Notes: generated by a model not told the origin, from the sequence alone. Positions 8,462 to 17,492 are shown, counted from the stretch's first letter. The stretch is DNA of 64,000 nucleotides from Flavobacterium davisii (GCF_019565505.1 NZ_CP067378.1:620001-684000), one strand, 5' to 3'. Numbers and translations are program-made.

Positions 8462-8992
8462 TCACTTATTACTTTTCTTTTTCTCTGATTTCTTCTTTTT
8501 AGGCTTCTTTTCTTTTAAAAGCGCTTTTTTGTCTTTGATTCGTTTTTCCACTTCTTCGATAGTGTGTAACGAATTTGAATAATCATTTAATTTGGCTTCT
8601 TTGATCAATTGCAAAGCTTCTTTCCAATTGCGTTGTCTTTCTAAAAGTTGGATTTTACGCAAAAGCATTTGGGGTTTATCAATTCCTTTTACGGTCAGAG
8701 CGAAATCAATCAATTTGGCTGCTTCGTCATAATCTTCGTTTTGCAATAGTACCTCAGCATAGTATGGATATACGGCTAAGGTGTGAATATCGGTAGCAAG
8801 AGCTTCGGCAAAATACTGCTTCGCCGATTCATAGTCTTGCATTTGTTCTGCAAAGAATCGTCCGTACAGCCATAATCCCATCGCATTTTTATCATCATAC
8901 GCTAACGCATACCCTAAAGATTCTAAGGAACCTTCTAACCAATATGGGTAATTATCCAAGGCTTGTACTAAATATTTATCTATTGTTTTCAT
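8462..8992 (-). CDS. Tetratricopeptide-repeat protein
   Basis: A 176-residue protein made of about four TPR-like helical pairs: AMGLWLYGRFFAEQ, YESAKQYFAEALA, YPYYAEVLLQNEDYDEAAKLI and NWKEALQLIKEA. It ends in a lysine-rich, probably disordered tail (KKPKKKKSEKKKS). There is no signal peptide, so it is cytoplasmic and likely a scaffold for protein contacts. It lies 54 bases downstream of prfH on the same strand and may be the last gene of that operon, but nothing specific ties it to RNA repair. The partner is unknown. Confidence 0.75.
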   Translation of the reverse strand: MKTIDKYLVQALDNYPYWLEGSLESLGYALAYDDKNAMGLWLYGRFFAEQMQDYESAKQYFAEALATDIHTLAVYPYYAEVLLQNEDYDEAAKLIDFALTVKGIDKPQMLLRKIQLLERQRNWKEALQLIKEAKLNDYSNSLHTIEEVEKRIKDKKALLKEKKPKKKKSEKKKSNK

Positions 8993-9046
8993 TTTTTTTG
9001 AATTTGTTGGCTGATGGATGTTCGATGATAGGTGATACTACTCATC

Positions 9047-9790
9047 CTATAAACTATCGTTTATCATCTTCTTTCCTTCTTGTCGTTCTTTTTTGTTGTT
9101 TTTACTTTTCTTTTCTTTTTTAAAATCGGAACCCTCAAAAGTACGAATTGGGTTTCCTCTTTGCACTGCCATTTGATTGGTCCACTGGTTTTGCACTTGC
9201 TGTTGGAGTTGGTCGTACTGCGTTTCTTTCAGTTTGGCTAGTAATCGTTCGGTTGCCAACTTTTTATTTTGGTGCTGCGAACGAGAATCCATACTCACTA
9301 CGCTTATTCCTGTAGGAAGATGTGTGGCACGAATAGCAGAACTCACTTTGTTTACGTGTTGTCCCTCTGCTCCTGAACTACGCATTGCTTGATATTGAAT
9401 ATCTTTTTCTGAAAACGTAGGCAAGAGGGTTGGAGGCACTTCAAAAATTCCGATAAACCAATTTTTACGTTTGTGAAATTTTCGAAACGTACTTTTCCCA
9501 ATCCACTGAATGGTACCCACCCAACTACGCACAAATTCGTTGGTATTGGCACCATTTATCGCTACTAATGCCGAAACTACTGTACCGTTTTCGGGGCCGA
9601 GCTCTCTTTTTATTACTTCCACTTTCAGCTTCATTTCTTCGGCTTCGACTAATACTCTTTTGAGCACTTGCGCCACTACCCAATCGCATTCGGCTGGACC
9701 TCTTCCTGAGGTGATTTGAATGATAGCCTCCCCAACCCCTCCAAAGGAGGGGCTATTAGAGACTTGATTTGATTTTATTTTTGCTTCCAT
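9047..9790 (-). CDS. prfH: Peptide chain release factor homologue PrfH
   Basis: A 247-residue class-I release-factor homologue without the codon-recognition domain of RF1/RF2. Family marks are [16 protein letters not shown] near the N-terminus, [42 protein letters not shown] and RGNPIRTF. PrfH acts with RtcB2 to rescue and repair ribosomes whose 16S rRNA has been cut in the decoding centre. Two oddities stand out. The universal peptidyl-release motif GGQ reads EGQ (residues 142-144). The first ~22 residues contain a translated palindromic repeat (SPSFGGVGE). The gene overlaps the zinc-ribbon gene by 16 bases, so they are coupled. The lysine-rich C-terminus probably binds rRNA. Confidence 0.9.
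   Translation of the reverse strand: MEAKIKSNQVSNSPSFGGVGEAIIQITSGRGPAECDWVVAQVLKRVLVEAEEMKLKVEVIKRELGPENGTVVSALVAINGANTNEFVRSWVGTIQWIGKSTFRKFHKRKNWFIGIFEVPPTLLPTFSEKDIQYQAMRSSGAEGQHVNKVSSAIRATHLPTGISVVSMDSRSQHQNKKLATERLLAKLKETQYDQLQQQVQNQWTNQMAVQRGNPIRTFEGSDFKKEKKSKNNKKERQEGKKMINDSL
9726..9753. repeat. Palindromic CCCCTCC..GGAGGGG repeat inside prfH
   Basis: CCCCTCC-AAA-GGAGGGG forms a strong stem within the first codons of prfH. Related palindromes occur in the rRNA spacers near 43080-43120, 46160-46230 and their counterparts in operons 2 and 3. This suggests a dispersed flavobacterial repeat that has landed in a coding region in frame. Confidence 0.65.
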
Positions 9791-10404
9791 TTTTCTATAA
9801 TTTTTAAAAGTTTGTCTCTATTTTTTGCTTCTTTGACAAACTTTGGTAATCGCGCTACTAACGTTTGACCTCCATTGTATTTTGAGTTGCGCTCTCTTAA
9901 ATCAGCCTCAATATATCTTTCTAGGTAATTAATGTGATCATTATTTAAAGCCCAAAAAACATTCTGTTTAAATTCTTGTTGGTACCATAAGCTACAATTA
10001 TAAAAAGGGTCTCTTACTCCTTCAATATCGAATTTAAATTCAAACTCTATTTCTTTAAGTTTTGCTTTCACAGTTTCGCTATGATTACAATGTGGACATT
10101 TAACTTTTATTTCGCTTACCTGTTTAGTTGTTTGAACTCCTTTTACTTCATATTTTTCTGTACAACTTGAACAATAAACTTTAGCATAAGGTTCATAAAC
10201 TGTTTTTTTTCTTGATAAAGTATAATAACAATGTTTACATTCAAAAACCCTTTTGCTTTCGCAATTGTGTTTTCCACAATTAGGACAAGATTCTAATTCA
10301 TTCTTGATTTTTACAGCTGCTTTCTGATTACAATTTGGACAAACAACATCAATGAAATCATTGAATTTTACCCCTCTAATATTTTCATCTTCAAATCGTT
10401 TCAT
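9775..10404 (-). CDS. Multi zinc-ribbon protein of the rtcB2-prfH operon
   Basis: A 209-residue protein with about five CxxC knuckles in its first 110 residues: [23 protein letters not shown] and CPHCNH. They form several zinc ribbons. A mostly helical C-terminal half follows ([44 protein letters not shown]). The W/Y-rich segment followed by ERYI resembles a domain seen in uncharacterised zinc-ribbon proteins. It sits between rtcB2 (8-base gap) and prfH (16-base overlap), so it is co-translated with an RNA-repair pair. Binding of damaged rRNA or of the ribosome would fit, but this is inference. No catalytic motif is recognised. Confidence 0.7.
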   Translation of the reverse strand: MKRFEDENIRGVKFNDFIDVVCPNCNQKAAVKIKNELESCPNCGKHNCESKRVFECKHCYYTLSRKKTVYEPYAKVYCSSCTEKYEVKGVQTTKQVSEIKVKCPHCNHSETVKAKLKEIEFEFKFDIEGVRDPFYNCSLWYQQEFKQNVFWALNNDHINYLERYIEADLRERNSKYNGGQTLVARLPKFVKEAKNRDKLLKIIEKWKQK

Positions 10405-10412
10405 AATTGATC

Positions 10413-11803
10413 TTATTTATCCATTCGCACAAATTTTGGGGTGAATGTTCCTAATACTTCTACTAATTCTTCTTGAAGCGCCATTACTTTATGGATGTCT
10501 TTATATGCCATAGGTGCTTCATCGATACTACCACCAATCAAATCGACTTCCTTGTCTTTTAAAACTTTTTTGATATCACTTTGGGTAAATTTTGCTTTAC
10601 ACTTGGTTCTGGAATGTAATCGTCCTGCACCGTGCGAAGCAGAATTCAGGCTACTTTCATTTCCTTTGCCTCTTACAATAAAACCAGGTGCTGTCATCGA
10701 ACCCGGAATAATTCCTAGTTCGCCCTTGGCAGCAGGTGTTGCGCCTTTGCGATGTACTATACATTCTTGTCCGTTTACCATTTCTTCCCAAGCAAAATTG
10801 TGATGGTTTTCGATGGTTACTAACACTCGTTTCCCGATGGCTTTCGCAATACGCCTGTGAATATCTTCGTGACACGCCTTAGCATATTCGCCCGCTAAAT
10901 TCATAGCCATCCAGTATTCTTGTCCGTCGTGTGTGTTCATATCTAACCAAGCCAAATGCTGTACATTTTTAGGTAATGGACATTGTTTAGTAGCCAAATA
11001 GGTATAATGTTTTGCGATATTGGCCCCTAAACCTCTGGAACCACTATGCGATAAAACCGCTACATATTCGCCTACGTCTAGTTTCCATTCGTTCATAGGG
11101 GTATCGATTTTTACAATTCCTATTTCGACAAAATGGTTTCCTCCACCCGAAGTCCCCAATTGCTTGTATCCTTTATCTAACAATTGTTTTACCAAAGGAA
11201 TATTTGAAAAAGCAGGATGAGAAAACACTTCGTGATCTGATTTGATTTTGTGTGTTTCATTCATTCCAAACTTGGTGTTATCCAACAAAATTTTTCTCCA
11301 TTGATGCTCTTTCCCTTTGAGGTACGAAGCGGGTAAATCGAAAATAGACAAGCTCATTCGGCAGCCTATGTCCACTCCTACTCCGTAAGGTATCACCGCA
11401 TTATCTGTGGCTAACACACCGCCTATAGGCAATCCGTAACCAGAATGTGCATCAGGCATTAAGGCTCCTTGTACAGCAACAGGTAATTTTAAAGCATCAT
11501 ACAATTGAAACTTGGCTTGCTCTTCGATTTCATTTTCACCAAAAATCGAAAATGGCGCTCGTGTGTTTCGTAATTCGTTGAACTTTACTTGTACTGGATT
11601 CACTAACCCTTCGGCTACTTTGCCCCAAGTTCCGTGATTTTTGAACTTTTCAGGATAAAGTAAAACTTCTTTGGCTTCGTTAAGAATACTTTCTTTTTTT
11701 CTCTTTTGCGATATCTATTAATTTGCCCTAGAGCAATATTGATGGCATTATTTTTTGGAAAACCTATTTTAATAAGGTCTTTTCCTGATAATTTATTTCC
11801 CAT
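10413..11803 (-). CDS. rtcB2: RtcB-family RNA ligase, RtcB2 type (frameshifted in assembly)
   Basis: RtcB ligates 2',3'-cyclic-phosphate or 3'-phosphate ends to 5'-OH RNA using GTP and Mn2+. Visible motifs are MPDAHSGYGLPIGG, GVGVDIGC (metal cysteine), GGGNHFVEIG, LSHSGSRGLG, ENHHNFAW, HRKGATPA and a C-terminal SHGAGR. The last includes the histidine that takes the guanylyl group. The N-terminus MGNKLSGKDLIKIGFPKNN lies in another frame. The frame breaks in a seven-T run at 11694-11700, and one more base restores the sequence through YPEKFKNHGTWGK into the ligase body. I treat this as one gene with a homopolymer error. Its genetic partner prfH identifies it as the RtcB2 subtype. Confidence 0.88.
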
Positions 11804-11893
11804 AAATTTAAAATTGAATAATAAACTGACCTTTCAAAAGCGATTACTTTCGATTGGTTTCTGATTTATCAGTAACGGGAAAATTTAGTGCAT

Positions 11894-11924
11894 AAAAAAA
11901 CCCGAAACTAATTGTCTTCGGGTT
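11894..11924 (-). terminator. Intrinsic terminator upstream of rtcB2
   Basis: An eight-bp stem AACCCGAA/TTCGGGTT (11899-11906 with 11917-11924) is followed on the minus strand by seven T residues. It lies 26 bases after a 27-codon ORF and about 90 bases before the rtcB2 start, which is a classic attenuator position. Confidence 0.75.
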
Positions 11925-11949
11925 TTATCATATAGTGAAGTTTTTGAAT

Positions 11950-12033
11950 CTAACTTAAAGAAAAAACGCGAAGAGGAGTTACACCAGCTCTTGCTGATCC
12001 GTAACCGTAATTTGCTAAATTGAATACAAACAT
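11950..12033 (-). CDS. Small ORF, possible leader peptide of the rtcB2 operon
   Basis: A 27-residue ORF beginning MFVFNLANYGYGSARAG and ending PLRVFSLS is preceded by the purine-rich GAAGAAAA and followed within 30 bases by an intrinsic terminator. Its 3' half can form a local stem between AAGAG and CTCTT. A short ORF plus terminator ahead of an operon for translation damage suggests attenuation coupled to ribosome movement. It could equally be an independent small protein or a non-functional ORF. There is no obvious run of regulatory codons. Confidence 0.4.
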   Translation of the reverse strand: MFVFNLANYGYGSARAGVTPLRVFSLS

Positions 12034-12322
12034 TTTTCTTCGTTTTAATTGTTAATAATTTTCTGACGCAAATTTTGTAATTATTTTTTTTAATTTCCAA
12101 ATGATTTTTAAAATTTTTATTCAGTCTAAAGAAGTCTATACCAAGTGTATTGATTTTTTTGATATTGTTCACACCATCATTTTAGTAAAAAAAATTACGT
12201 TGCGGTGTATTTACAAACTTATTATCAACTAATGAGCGAGTCGCATGAAAAACACTAACCTATAGCACTTTACCCCAGAATATTCATCAGTTGATTTCTA
12301 AAGCGCTAAAAATTAGTTGGCT
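12034..12322. other. AT-rich spacer between divergent rtcB2 leader and permease
   Basis: No gene is visible. A minus-strand TAAGTTTG (complement of 12214-12221) fits the Bacteroidota -7 consensus and could start the rtcB2 leader transcript, giving a leader of about 170 bases before the small ORF. No good -33 box accompanies it. Confidence 0.3.
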
Positions 12323-12330
12323 TACCTTTG
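12323..12330 (+). promoter_or_regulatory. -7 box (TACCTTTG) of the permease gene
   Basis: An exact match to the Bacteroidota TAnnTTTG element lies 50 bases before the ATG at 12380. No clear TTTG is seen at the -33 spacing. Confidence 0.5.
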
Positions 12331-12379
12331 TCTCGTTTTTAAAAAATCCAGTCCAAAGGGCTGTTATAAATATACTTTT

Positions 12380-13831
12380 ATGCTAAAAAAATCTATAGAA
12401 GCCTTACAAAAAGAGGCTGCCACAACGGGAACTCATAGTTTGAAAAGAAGCTTAGGTGGTTTCCATTTAATCATGATTGGGATAGGCGTTATTATTGGCG
12501 CTGGTCTATTTTCTTTAACTGGAATTGCTGCTGCAAATAACACAGGACCTGCGATAATATTATCATTTATCGTTGCCGCGGTAGGTTGTGCTTTTAGTGC
12601 CTTATGTTATGCTGAATTTGCTTCGATGGTACCTGTTTCTGGTAGTGCTTATACTTACGCTTATGCTACCATAGGAGAGTTATTTGCTTGGATTATTGGT
12701 TGGGATTTGATCTTAGAATATTCTGTAGGCGCAGCTACAGTAGGTATCAGTTGGTCTCAATATTTGGTCAAATTTTTAGAAAAATTTGGGATATATCTCC
12801 CGCCCCAATTAGTTATGTCGCCATTTGAAACTGCAACAGGACAAAATGGAGAAATTGTTCGCGGTTTTATTAACCTTCCGGCCGTATTAATCATTGCATT
12901 AATTACAGCTGTTATTATCAGAGGAACCAAAGGATCTGCTTTATTTAACGCTATTGTTGTAACCCTTAAAGTAGGTGTCGTATTGTTATTTATAGGCTTA
13001 GGTTGGCAATATATAAATCCAACAAACTACAGTCCGTTTATCCCTGCTAACACAGGAACTTTTGGAGAATTTGGTGTTTCTGGAATACTTCGTGGTGCAG
13101 GAGTTGTTTTCTTTGTTTTTATAGGCTTTGATATCGTGGCTACGATGGCACAAGAAACTAAAAACCCACAAAAAAATATGCCAATTGGGATTTTAGGGTC
13201 ATTAATTGTATGTACGCTTTTATTCATTGCTTTTGGTTATGTAATGACTGGATTAGCCCACTATACAGAATTTAAAAACAGTGCCGCACCTGTGGCTATT
13301 GCTATTGCAAAAACGCCTTATATATGGCTAGGTACGGCTGTACTTATGGCTATTCTAATTGGGTATACTTCTGTTATTTTAGTCGACTTATTAGGACAAT
13401 CACGCGTATTTTATGCCATGAGTAATGATGGTTTGTTGCCTAAGGTGTTTTCGCAATTGCACCCTACGTTTCATACTCCTTATAAATCAAATATCTTGTT
13501 ATGTGTATTCATTAGTTTGTTTGCTGGATTAGTTCCTATTCATGTAGTGGGTGAAATGACTAGTATAGGTACTTTATTAGCTTTTGTAATGGTATGTATA
13601 GGTATTTTAATCTTACGAAAAAAAGAACCTAATTTACCTAGACCATTTAAGACGCCGTTAGTTCCTCTTGTGCCTATTTTAGGTATAGCTACTTGTTTGT
13701 TAATGATGTTTTCTTTACCTCTAGGTACTTGGATTAGGCTCTTTGCATGGCTGGCAATAGGCATATTAATTTATTTCTTTTACGGCAAGAAAAACAGTAA
13801 GCTGCGAAACGATAAAACATCGAGCAATTAA
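12380..13831 (+). CDS. APC-superfamily amino acid permease (cationic amino acid transporter type)
   Basis: A 483-residue inner-membrane transporter with about twelve hydrophobic segments. The first helix carries the APC substrate-binding signature MIGIGVIIGAGLFSLTG, followed by FSALCYAEFASMVPVSGSAYTY. The segment GFDIVATMAQETKNPQKNMP is characteristic of the CAT group, which imports arginine, lysine or related amino acids, or exchanges them. I start at ATG 12380 because the upstream in-frame extension to 12317 contains the promoter box and lacks family similarity. The gene is monocistronic and ends at a strong bidirectional terminator. The exact substrate cannot be read from the sequence. Confidence 0.88.
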   Translation: MLKKSIEALQKEAATTGTHSLKRSLGGFHLIMIGIGVIIGAGLFSLTGIAAANNTGPAIILSFIVAAVGCAFSALCYAEFASMVPVSGSAYTYAYATIGELFAWIIGWDLILEYSVGAATVGISWSQYLVKFLEKFGIYLPPQLVMSPFETATGQNGEIVRGFINLPAVLIIALITAVIIRGTKGSALFNAIVVTLKVGVVLLFIGLGWQYINPTNYSPFIPANTGTFGEFGVSGILRGAGVVFFVFIGFDIVATMAQETKNPQKNMPIGILGSLIVCTLLFIAFGYVMTGLAHYTEFKNSAAPVAIAIAKTPYIWLGTAVLMAILIGYTSVILVDLLGQSRVFYAMSNDGLLPKVFSQLHPTFHTPYKSNILLCVFISLFAGLVPIHVVGEMTSIGTLLAFVMVCIGILILRKKEPNLPRPFKTPLVPLVPILGIATCLLMMFSLPLGTWIRLFAWLAIGILIYFFYGKKNSKLRNDKTSSN

Positions 13832-13858
13832 TTTTTTGCTTTCTAAAACATAACAATA

Positions 13859-13904
13859 GGTTCGTTTTTTATACTCCTATATTAGGATAAAAAACGAGCC
13901 TTTT
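13859..13904. terminator. Strong bidirectional terminator
   Basis: A 14-bp stem (GGTTCGTTTTTTAT with ATAAAAAACGAGCC, one G-T pair) around an AT-rich loop lies between the convergent permease and nucleosidase genes. Confidence 0.75.
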
Positions 13905-13961
13905 CAATTTTAATGAGAAAATATATATTTGATTTTACCTGATGATTTTGACCTTAGGTAA

Positions 13962-14522
13962 CTAGCATATTTTTTCTAATTCCATTACAGCTTCTAGAAA
14001 TTGTATTCCTTTTACTTCTTCAAAAAAATCGATTTCGGTTTCGTGAGGTAAAAAATCTGAGATAATTCGAATGATAAAATCCTGCGGCTTTTTTAAATAC
14101 ATAAAAGTGTAATCCTCCATATTTACCACTGTTTGAAGGGCTAGATTAGTCGTTCTAACAAATTTATCTGAAGTTAGTGAATGCAAACACGGTAAATTTG
14201 TTTGAGGATTGACCGCTATGGGTTTTCCATTTTCAAACAATCCTCCTTCGTATCCATACAAAGAGGCATTCGTAATTTCGATAGGTTTCCCCATAGCAAG
14301 ATAAGGAGGTAGTTCGCTTTCTTTTCCTACAACTGCTGCAAAGCCCATTAATACACAAAGATCATGTGCTGGTAAATTCATCAGGGTCTTTGCGGTACTC
14401 TCTCTCCCTATTCCAGAAACAACAATGTGATAGGAATGTTTGGTATCTTTAATTTCGGATAATGCTGACGCTACTTTTTTGTATTCGATATCCATTGGAG
14501 TAAGGATAATAATTTTAGCCAT
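13962..14522 (-). CDS. Nucleoside phosphorylase/nucleosidase-like protein
   Basis: A 186-residue protein resembling the phosphorylase superfamily (MTA/SAH nucleosidase, futalosine hydrolase). The first strand is IIILTPMDIEYKKV, as in ALPxExE-type starts. A glycine-rich turn follows at VVSGIGRESTAKTL, with LCVLMGFAAVV in the middle. NMEDYTFMYL occupies the position of the family's DMEGAA ribose-binding motif, so it is modified. It is shorter than the usual 230 residues. The substrate is uncertain. It could be a degenerate or specialised nucleosidase. A solitary gene, convergent with the permease. Confidence 0.6.
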   Translation of the reverse strand: MAKIIILTPMDIEYKKVASALSEIKDTKHSYHIVVSGIGRESTAKTLMNLPAHDLCVLMGFAAVVGKESELPPYLAMGKPIEITNASLYGYEGGLFENGKPIAVNPQTNLPCLHSLTSDKFVRTTNLALQTVVNMEDYTFMYLKKPQDFIIRIISDFLPHETEIDFFEEVKGIQFLEAVMELEKIC

Positions 14523-14659
14523 TGTCTTATAATCAAAATAAAGTTTACGAAGTTAATATTTTTATTTTCACAAGAGAATGTTTAGTTTATTCTTATTATA
14601 AATAAAAAGCTCGAATTTTGTTTTTCGAGCTTTTAATATTGTATTATTCTTTTTCAAAT

Positions 14660-16176
14660 TTATTGAACAGCTTTTAAAGCATCTGGCATACCATAACCAA
14701 ACTCGGGGTGTTTATTTCCATAAAACGCTGAAGATTGACGCAATTTATTTAAAACCTGATCTCTTGTCCATGTCGGATTTTTAGCCCATATTAAGGTTGC
14801 TATACCTGCTGTTGTTGCCGTTGCCACAGAAGAACCTCCAACATAATCACCTTGTCCATCGTAATAACTATTTACAGGTATTTTGTTTCCTGTATTATTT
14901 CTTTGCATCATGATAGCAAATTCAACCTTACTCCCTGAATGACATACATCACATGCTTGGTAGCTACTTGATTCTTTTAGCCCTGTAACAGCAACTGTTT
15001 CAGCCATCCAAGCTGGAAAAATAACACCATAAGAAGAGGTAAAATCGGTAGACGTACCAGCTGCACAAAAAATTAATTTTCCTTTGCTGTAAGCATATCT
15101 GATACCATCTTCAATTTTACTAGAGGAAATAATATTTCCCATTGACATTGATATAACCCGAACAGATGGATTATTGCCTAAATCTGTAAAAGCTTTTTTA
15201 ACTCCTTCTAATTCTTGATAACCATCTAATACTACATTTGAAGCGGCTCTATAGGTAACTAGGTTACAATTATACGCTACTCCAACAGGTTGTCCTTTGT
15301 CATTACGGGGAGAAGCAGCTACAGAAGACATACTTGTCCCATGACCACATTGATCATTTGCTCCATCATATCCTGTAGACCAAGGCCAGATAGAATTTAC
15401 ATAAACCCCATATTTTTGAATAGTTCTTCCTGTAGAATTGCCATTGTTAAAATTTTCATTAAGTAATGAATTAACTGTGGAAGCTCCTGTGTCTACTATA
15501 GCTAAAGTAATTCCTTTTCCTGTACTGTATTGCCATGCTGAAGGTATATTATGATTGTAAAATGCCCAAGGAACTTTAGCATTCGGTGTAATTGTAGTAT
15601 AATCTGTAGAGCTAATTAATTCGCTTTCTAATCCACATCCTGAAGATGATGATGAGTCCTTACTTCTAGGATCTGGTGTTGTTTCTAATTTAAAATCACC
15701 TGGTTCGATATAACGTACATAACCTAATCTTTTTAAGGCTATGATCGTTTCTTGTTTTTCAATATAAACATCTATCAAATTAAGATACGGATCTTTATTT
15801 AAGAGTATTTTTTCTATTTCTTTTTCTTCGTATTTGGCTATAATATTTAATAATTGACTTTGTATTTGTTCTTGGTTTGCTGTTTTTTTCTATCAAATTC
15901 ATTTTTATTATTACCAAAGCCTATTGTACAAACTTTATTCCCATTTTGAATTGCACTCCAGACTTCATACGCTGTTGCCATGTTCCAATTAAATTTTTCT
16001 CCAGTTTTTACACGAAAAAGAAGTTTATTACTTATCTCTTTATTAGATAACGGTTCTTTTTGATTTTCGGCTATTACAATTTGTTCTTCCTTAGACAAAG
16101 AATCATCATTAATACAAGAATTAAAGACTATAAGTGATAAAAAACAAATTTTAATTATTTTTTTTTCATTTTTCAT
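14660..16176 (-). CDS. Subtilisin-like (S8) serine protease lipoprotein (frameshifted in assembly)
   Basis: The N-terminus is a lipoprotein signal (FLSLIVFNSC), so the protein is exported and lipid-anchored. The catalytic triad is visible: Asp in AIVDTGAS, His in CGHGTSMSSVAA and Ser in GGSSVATATTAG. The oxyanion-hole Asn of most subtilases is replaced in CAAGTST. The frame breaks in a seven-T run at 15883-15889. Past it, the third frame continues through NIIAKYEEKEIEKIL into the protease domain, giving one protein of about 505 residues. I therefore annotate one gene rather than two. It is probably a surface protease. Substrate unknown. Confidence 0.82.
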
Positions 16177-16273
16177 TATTTTTTTTAGTTTGAATTACGA
16201 ATATAATAATTTTAAAAACAAAAAAAGAAATAAGTCATTTTTATAAAATAATCTTTATAAATAATATTTTTTA

Positions 16274-16281
16274 TAAATTTG
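16274..16281 (+). promoter_or_regulatory. -7 box (TAAATTTG) directly before smpB
   Basis: An exact TAnnTTTG match ends only seven bases before the smpB ATG. Transcription would begin within a few bases of the start codon, giving a leaderless or nearly leaderless mRNA. Confidence 0.55.
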
Positions 16282-16288
16282 CAATCCT

Positions 16289-16744
16289 ATGCAAAAAACA
16301 ATCAACATACTCAACAAAAGAGCTAAATTTGATTACGAAATAATCGACAGATATACTGCTGGAATCGTATTAACGGGTACCGAAATTAAATCTATTCGAT
16401 TAGGAAAAGCTTCTATTGCTGAAAGCTTTTGTGAATTTAGCGGAAGCCAGTTATTTGTTATCAATTCCAACATTGAAGAATATGCTTTTGGAACACATTA
16501 TAACCATAGAGCTAAAAGTGAGCGAAAACTCCTTTTAAATAAAAAAGAATTAAAAGGTCTTTTAAAAGACGTTCAAAACAAAGGGTTAACAATTATCCCA
16601 TTGCGCTTATTTACTAACGAAAAAGGACTTGCAAAATTAGACATTGCTTTATGTAGAGGTAAAAAGAATTATGACAAGCGAGAAACTATAAAGGATCGTG
16701 ATAATAAGCGTGATTTAGATCGAATAAAAAAAGCCTATAAATAA
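16289..16744 (+). CDS. smpB: SsrA-binding protein SmpB
   Basis: A 151-residue tmRNA-binding protein for trans-translation, which rescues ribosomes stalled on broken mRNA. Family motifs are [49 protein letters not shown] and the C-terminal [18 protein letters not shown], the basic tail that enters the decoding centre. It is full length. Its last codons and stop lie inside a terminator hairpin shared with pcm. With rtcB2-prfH, it is the second ribosome-rescue function in the window, but the loci are not linked operonically. Confidence 0.97.
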   Translation: MQKTINILNKRAKFDYEIIDRYTAGIVLTGTEIKSIRLGKASIAESFCEFSGSQLFVINSNIEEYAFGTHYNHRAKSERKLLLNKKELKGLLKDVQNKGLTIIPLRLFTNEKGLAKLDIALCRGKKNYDKRETIKDRDNKRDLDRIKKAYK

Positions 16745-16756
16745 ATTTATAGGCTT
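16731..16756. terminator. Bidirectional terminator overlapping both stop codons
   Basis: An 11-bp perfect stem AAGCCTATAAA/TTTATAGGCTT contains the last codons of smpB and the first two bases of the pcm stop codon. A and T tracts flank both sides. Confidence 0.8.
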
Positions 16757-17396
16757 AATTTTTATCTTCTAACAGTGGTACAAATCGAAAATCACCAAAT
16801 TCATGTTTTTCAAACTGGGTTTCATTTTTGCGTATTAACATCGTCATTATTTGAACATTTTCACCCACAGGAATAATTAATCGCCCACCTATTTTTAGTT
16901 GTGCCATTAAAGGCTGGGGTATAAATGGAGCCCCTGCTGTAACAATAATACCATCAAATGGAGCAAAATTAGGCAAGCCTTTATAACCATCGCCAAAAGT
17001 TAAATGTTTAGGCAATATCCCTAATTTAGGTAATAATAAGGATGTAGTTCTATACAATTCATTTTGTCTTTCTACAGAATACACTTTAGCCCCCATAGCG
17101 CACAATACAGCAGTTTGATAACCACTTCCTGTCCCTATTTCCAATATCTTATCATGTTTTTTAACCTGTAAAAGTTCTGATTGAAAAGCTACCGTATAGG
17201 GCTGCGAAATGGTTTGACCTGCCCCAATAGGAAAAGCCTTATCCTGATAAGCAAAATCCTCAAAACTAGAGTTTAAAAATAAATGCCTAGGAATTTTCCT
17301 AATAGCTTCTAACACATTTCGATCTGTAATTCCTTTTTGTTCTAAAAGGCTTACTAACTGATTTCTAAGTCCTTGATGTTTGGGTAAATCTCTCAT
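16755..17396 (-). CDS. pcm: Protein-L-isoaspartate O-methyltransferase
   Basis: A 213-residue SAM-dependent enzyme that methylates isoaspartyl residues in damaged proteins so that they can revert to normal aspartate. Motifs include QPYTVAFQSELLQV, ILEIGTGSGYQTAVLCAMGAKVYSVER in two adjoining pieces (SAM binding), DGIIVTAGAP and GGRLIIPVGE. Length and order are typical. It is convergent with smpB and shares its terminator. It is probably transcribed on its own, back to back with nadA. Confidence 0.95.
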   Translation of the reverse strand: MRDLPKHQGLRNQLVSLLEQKGITDRNVLEAIRKIPRHLFLNSSFEDFAYQDKAFPIGAGQTISQPYTVAFQSELLQVKKHDKILEIGTGSGYQTAVLCAMGAKVYSVERQNELYRTTSLLLPKLGILPKHLTFGDGYKGLPNFAPFDGIIVTAGAPFIPQPLMAQLKIGGRLIIPVGENVQIMTMLIRKNETQFEKHEFGDFRFVPLLEDKN

Positions 17397-17492
17397 AATA
17401 CTTCGGTAAAATTAAGATAAAAATAACATTTAACAAAACTGGATATTCTAATAAAACTAACAATTATCATATTTTAATTTTGATCTACTATC

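Noticed and set aside
11885..12172. 95-codon minus-strand frame upstream of rtcB2
   Set aside because: It runs through the intrinsic terminator and overlaps the better supported 27-codon ORF. Its composition is lysine- and asparagine-rich, as expected from AT-rich noncoding DNA.
14660..16176. Two separate genes (lipoprotein and protease)
   Set aside because: The frame break lies in a seven-T run, and the intervening sequence is coding-like in the third frame, joining signal peptide and protease.
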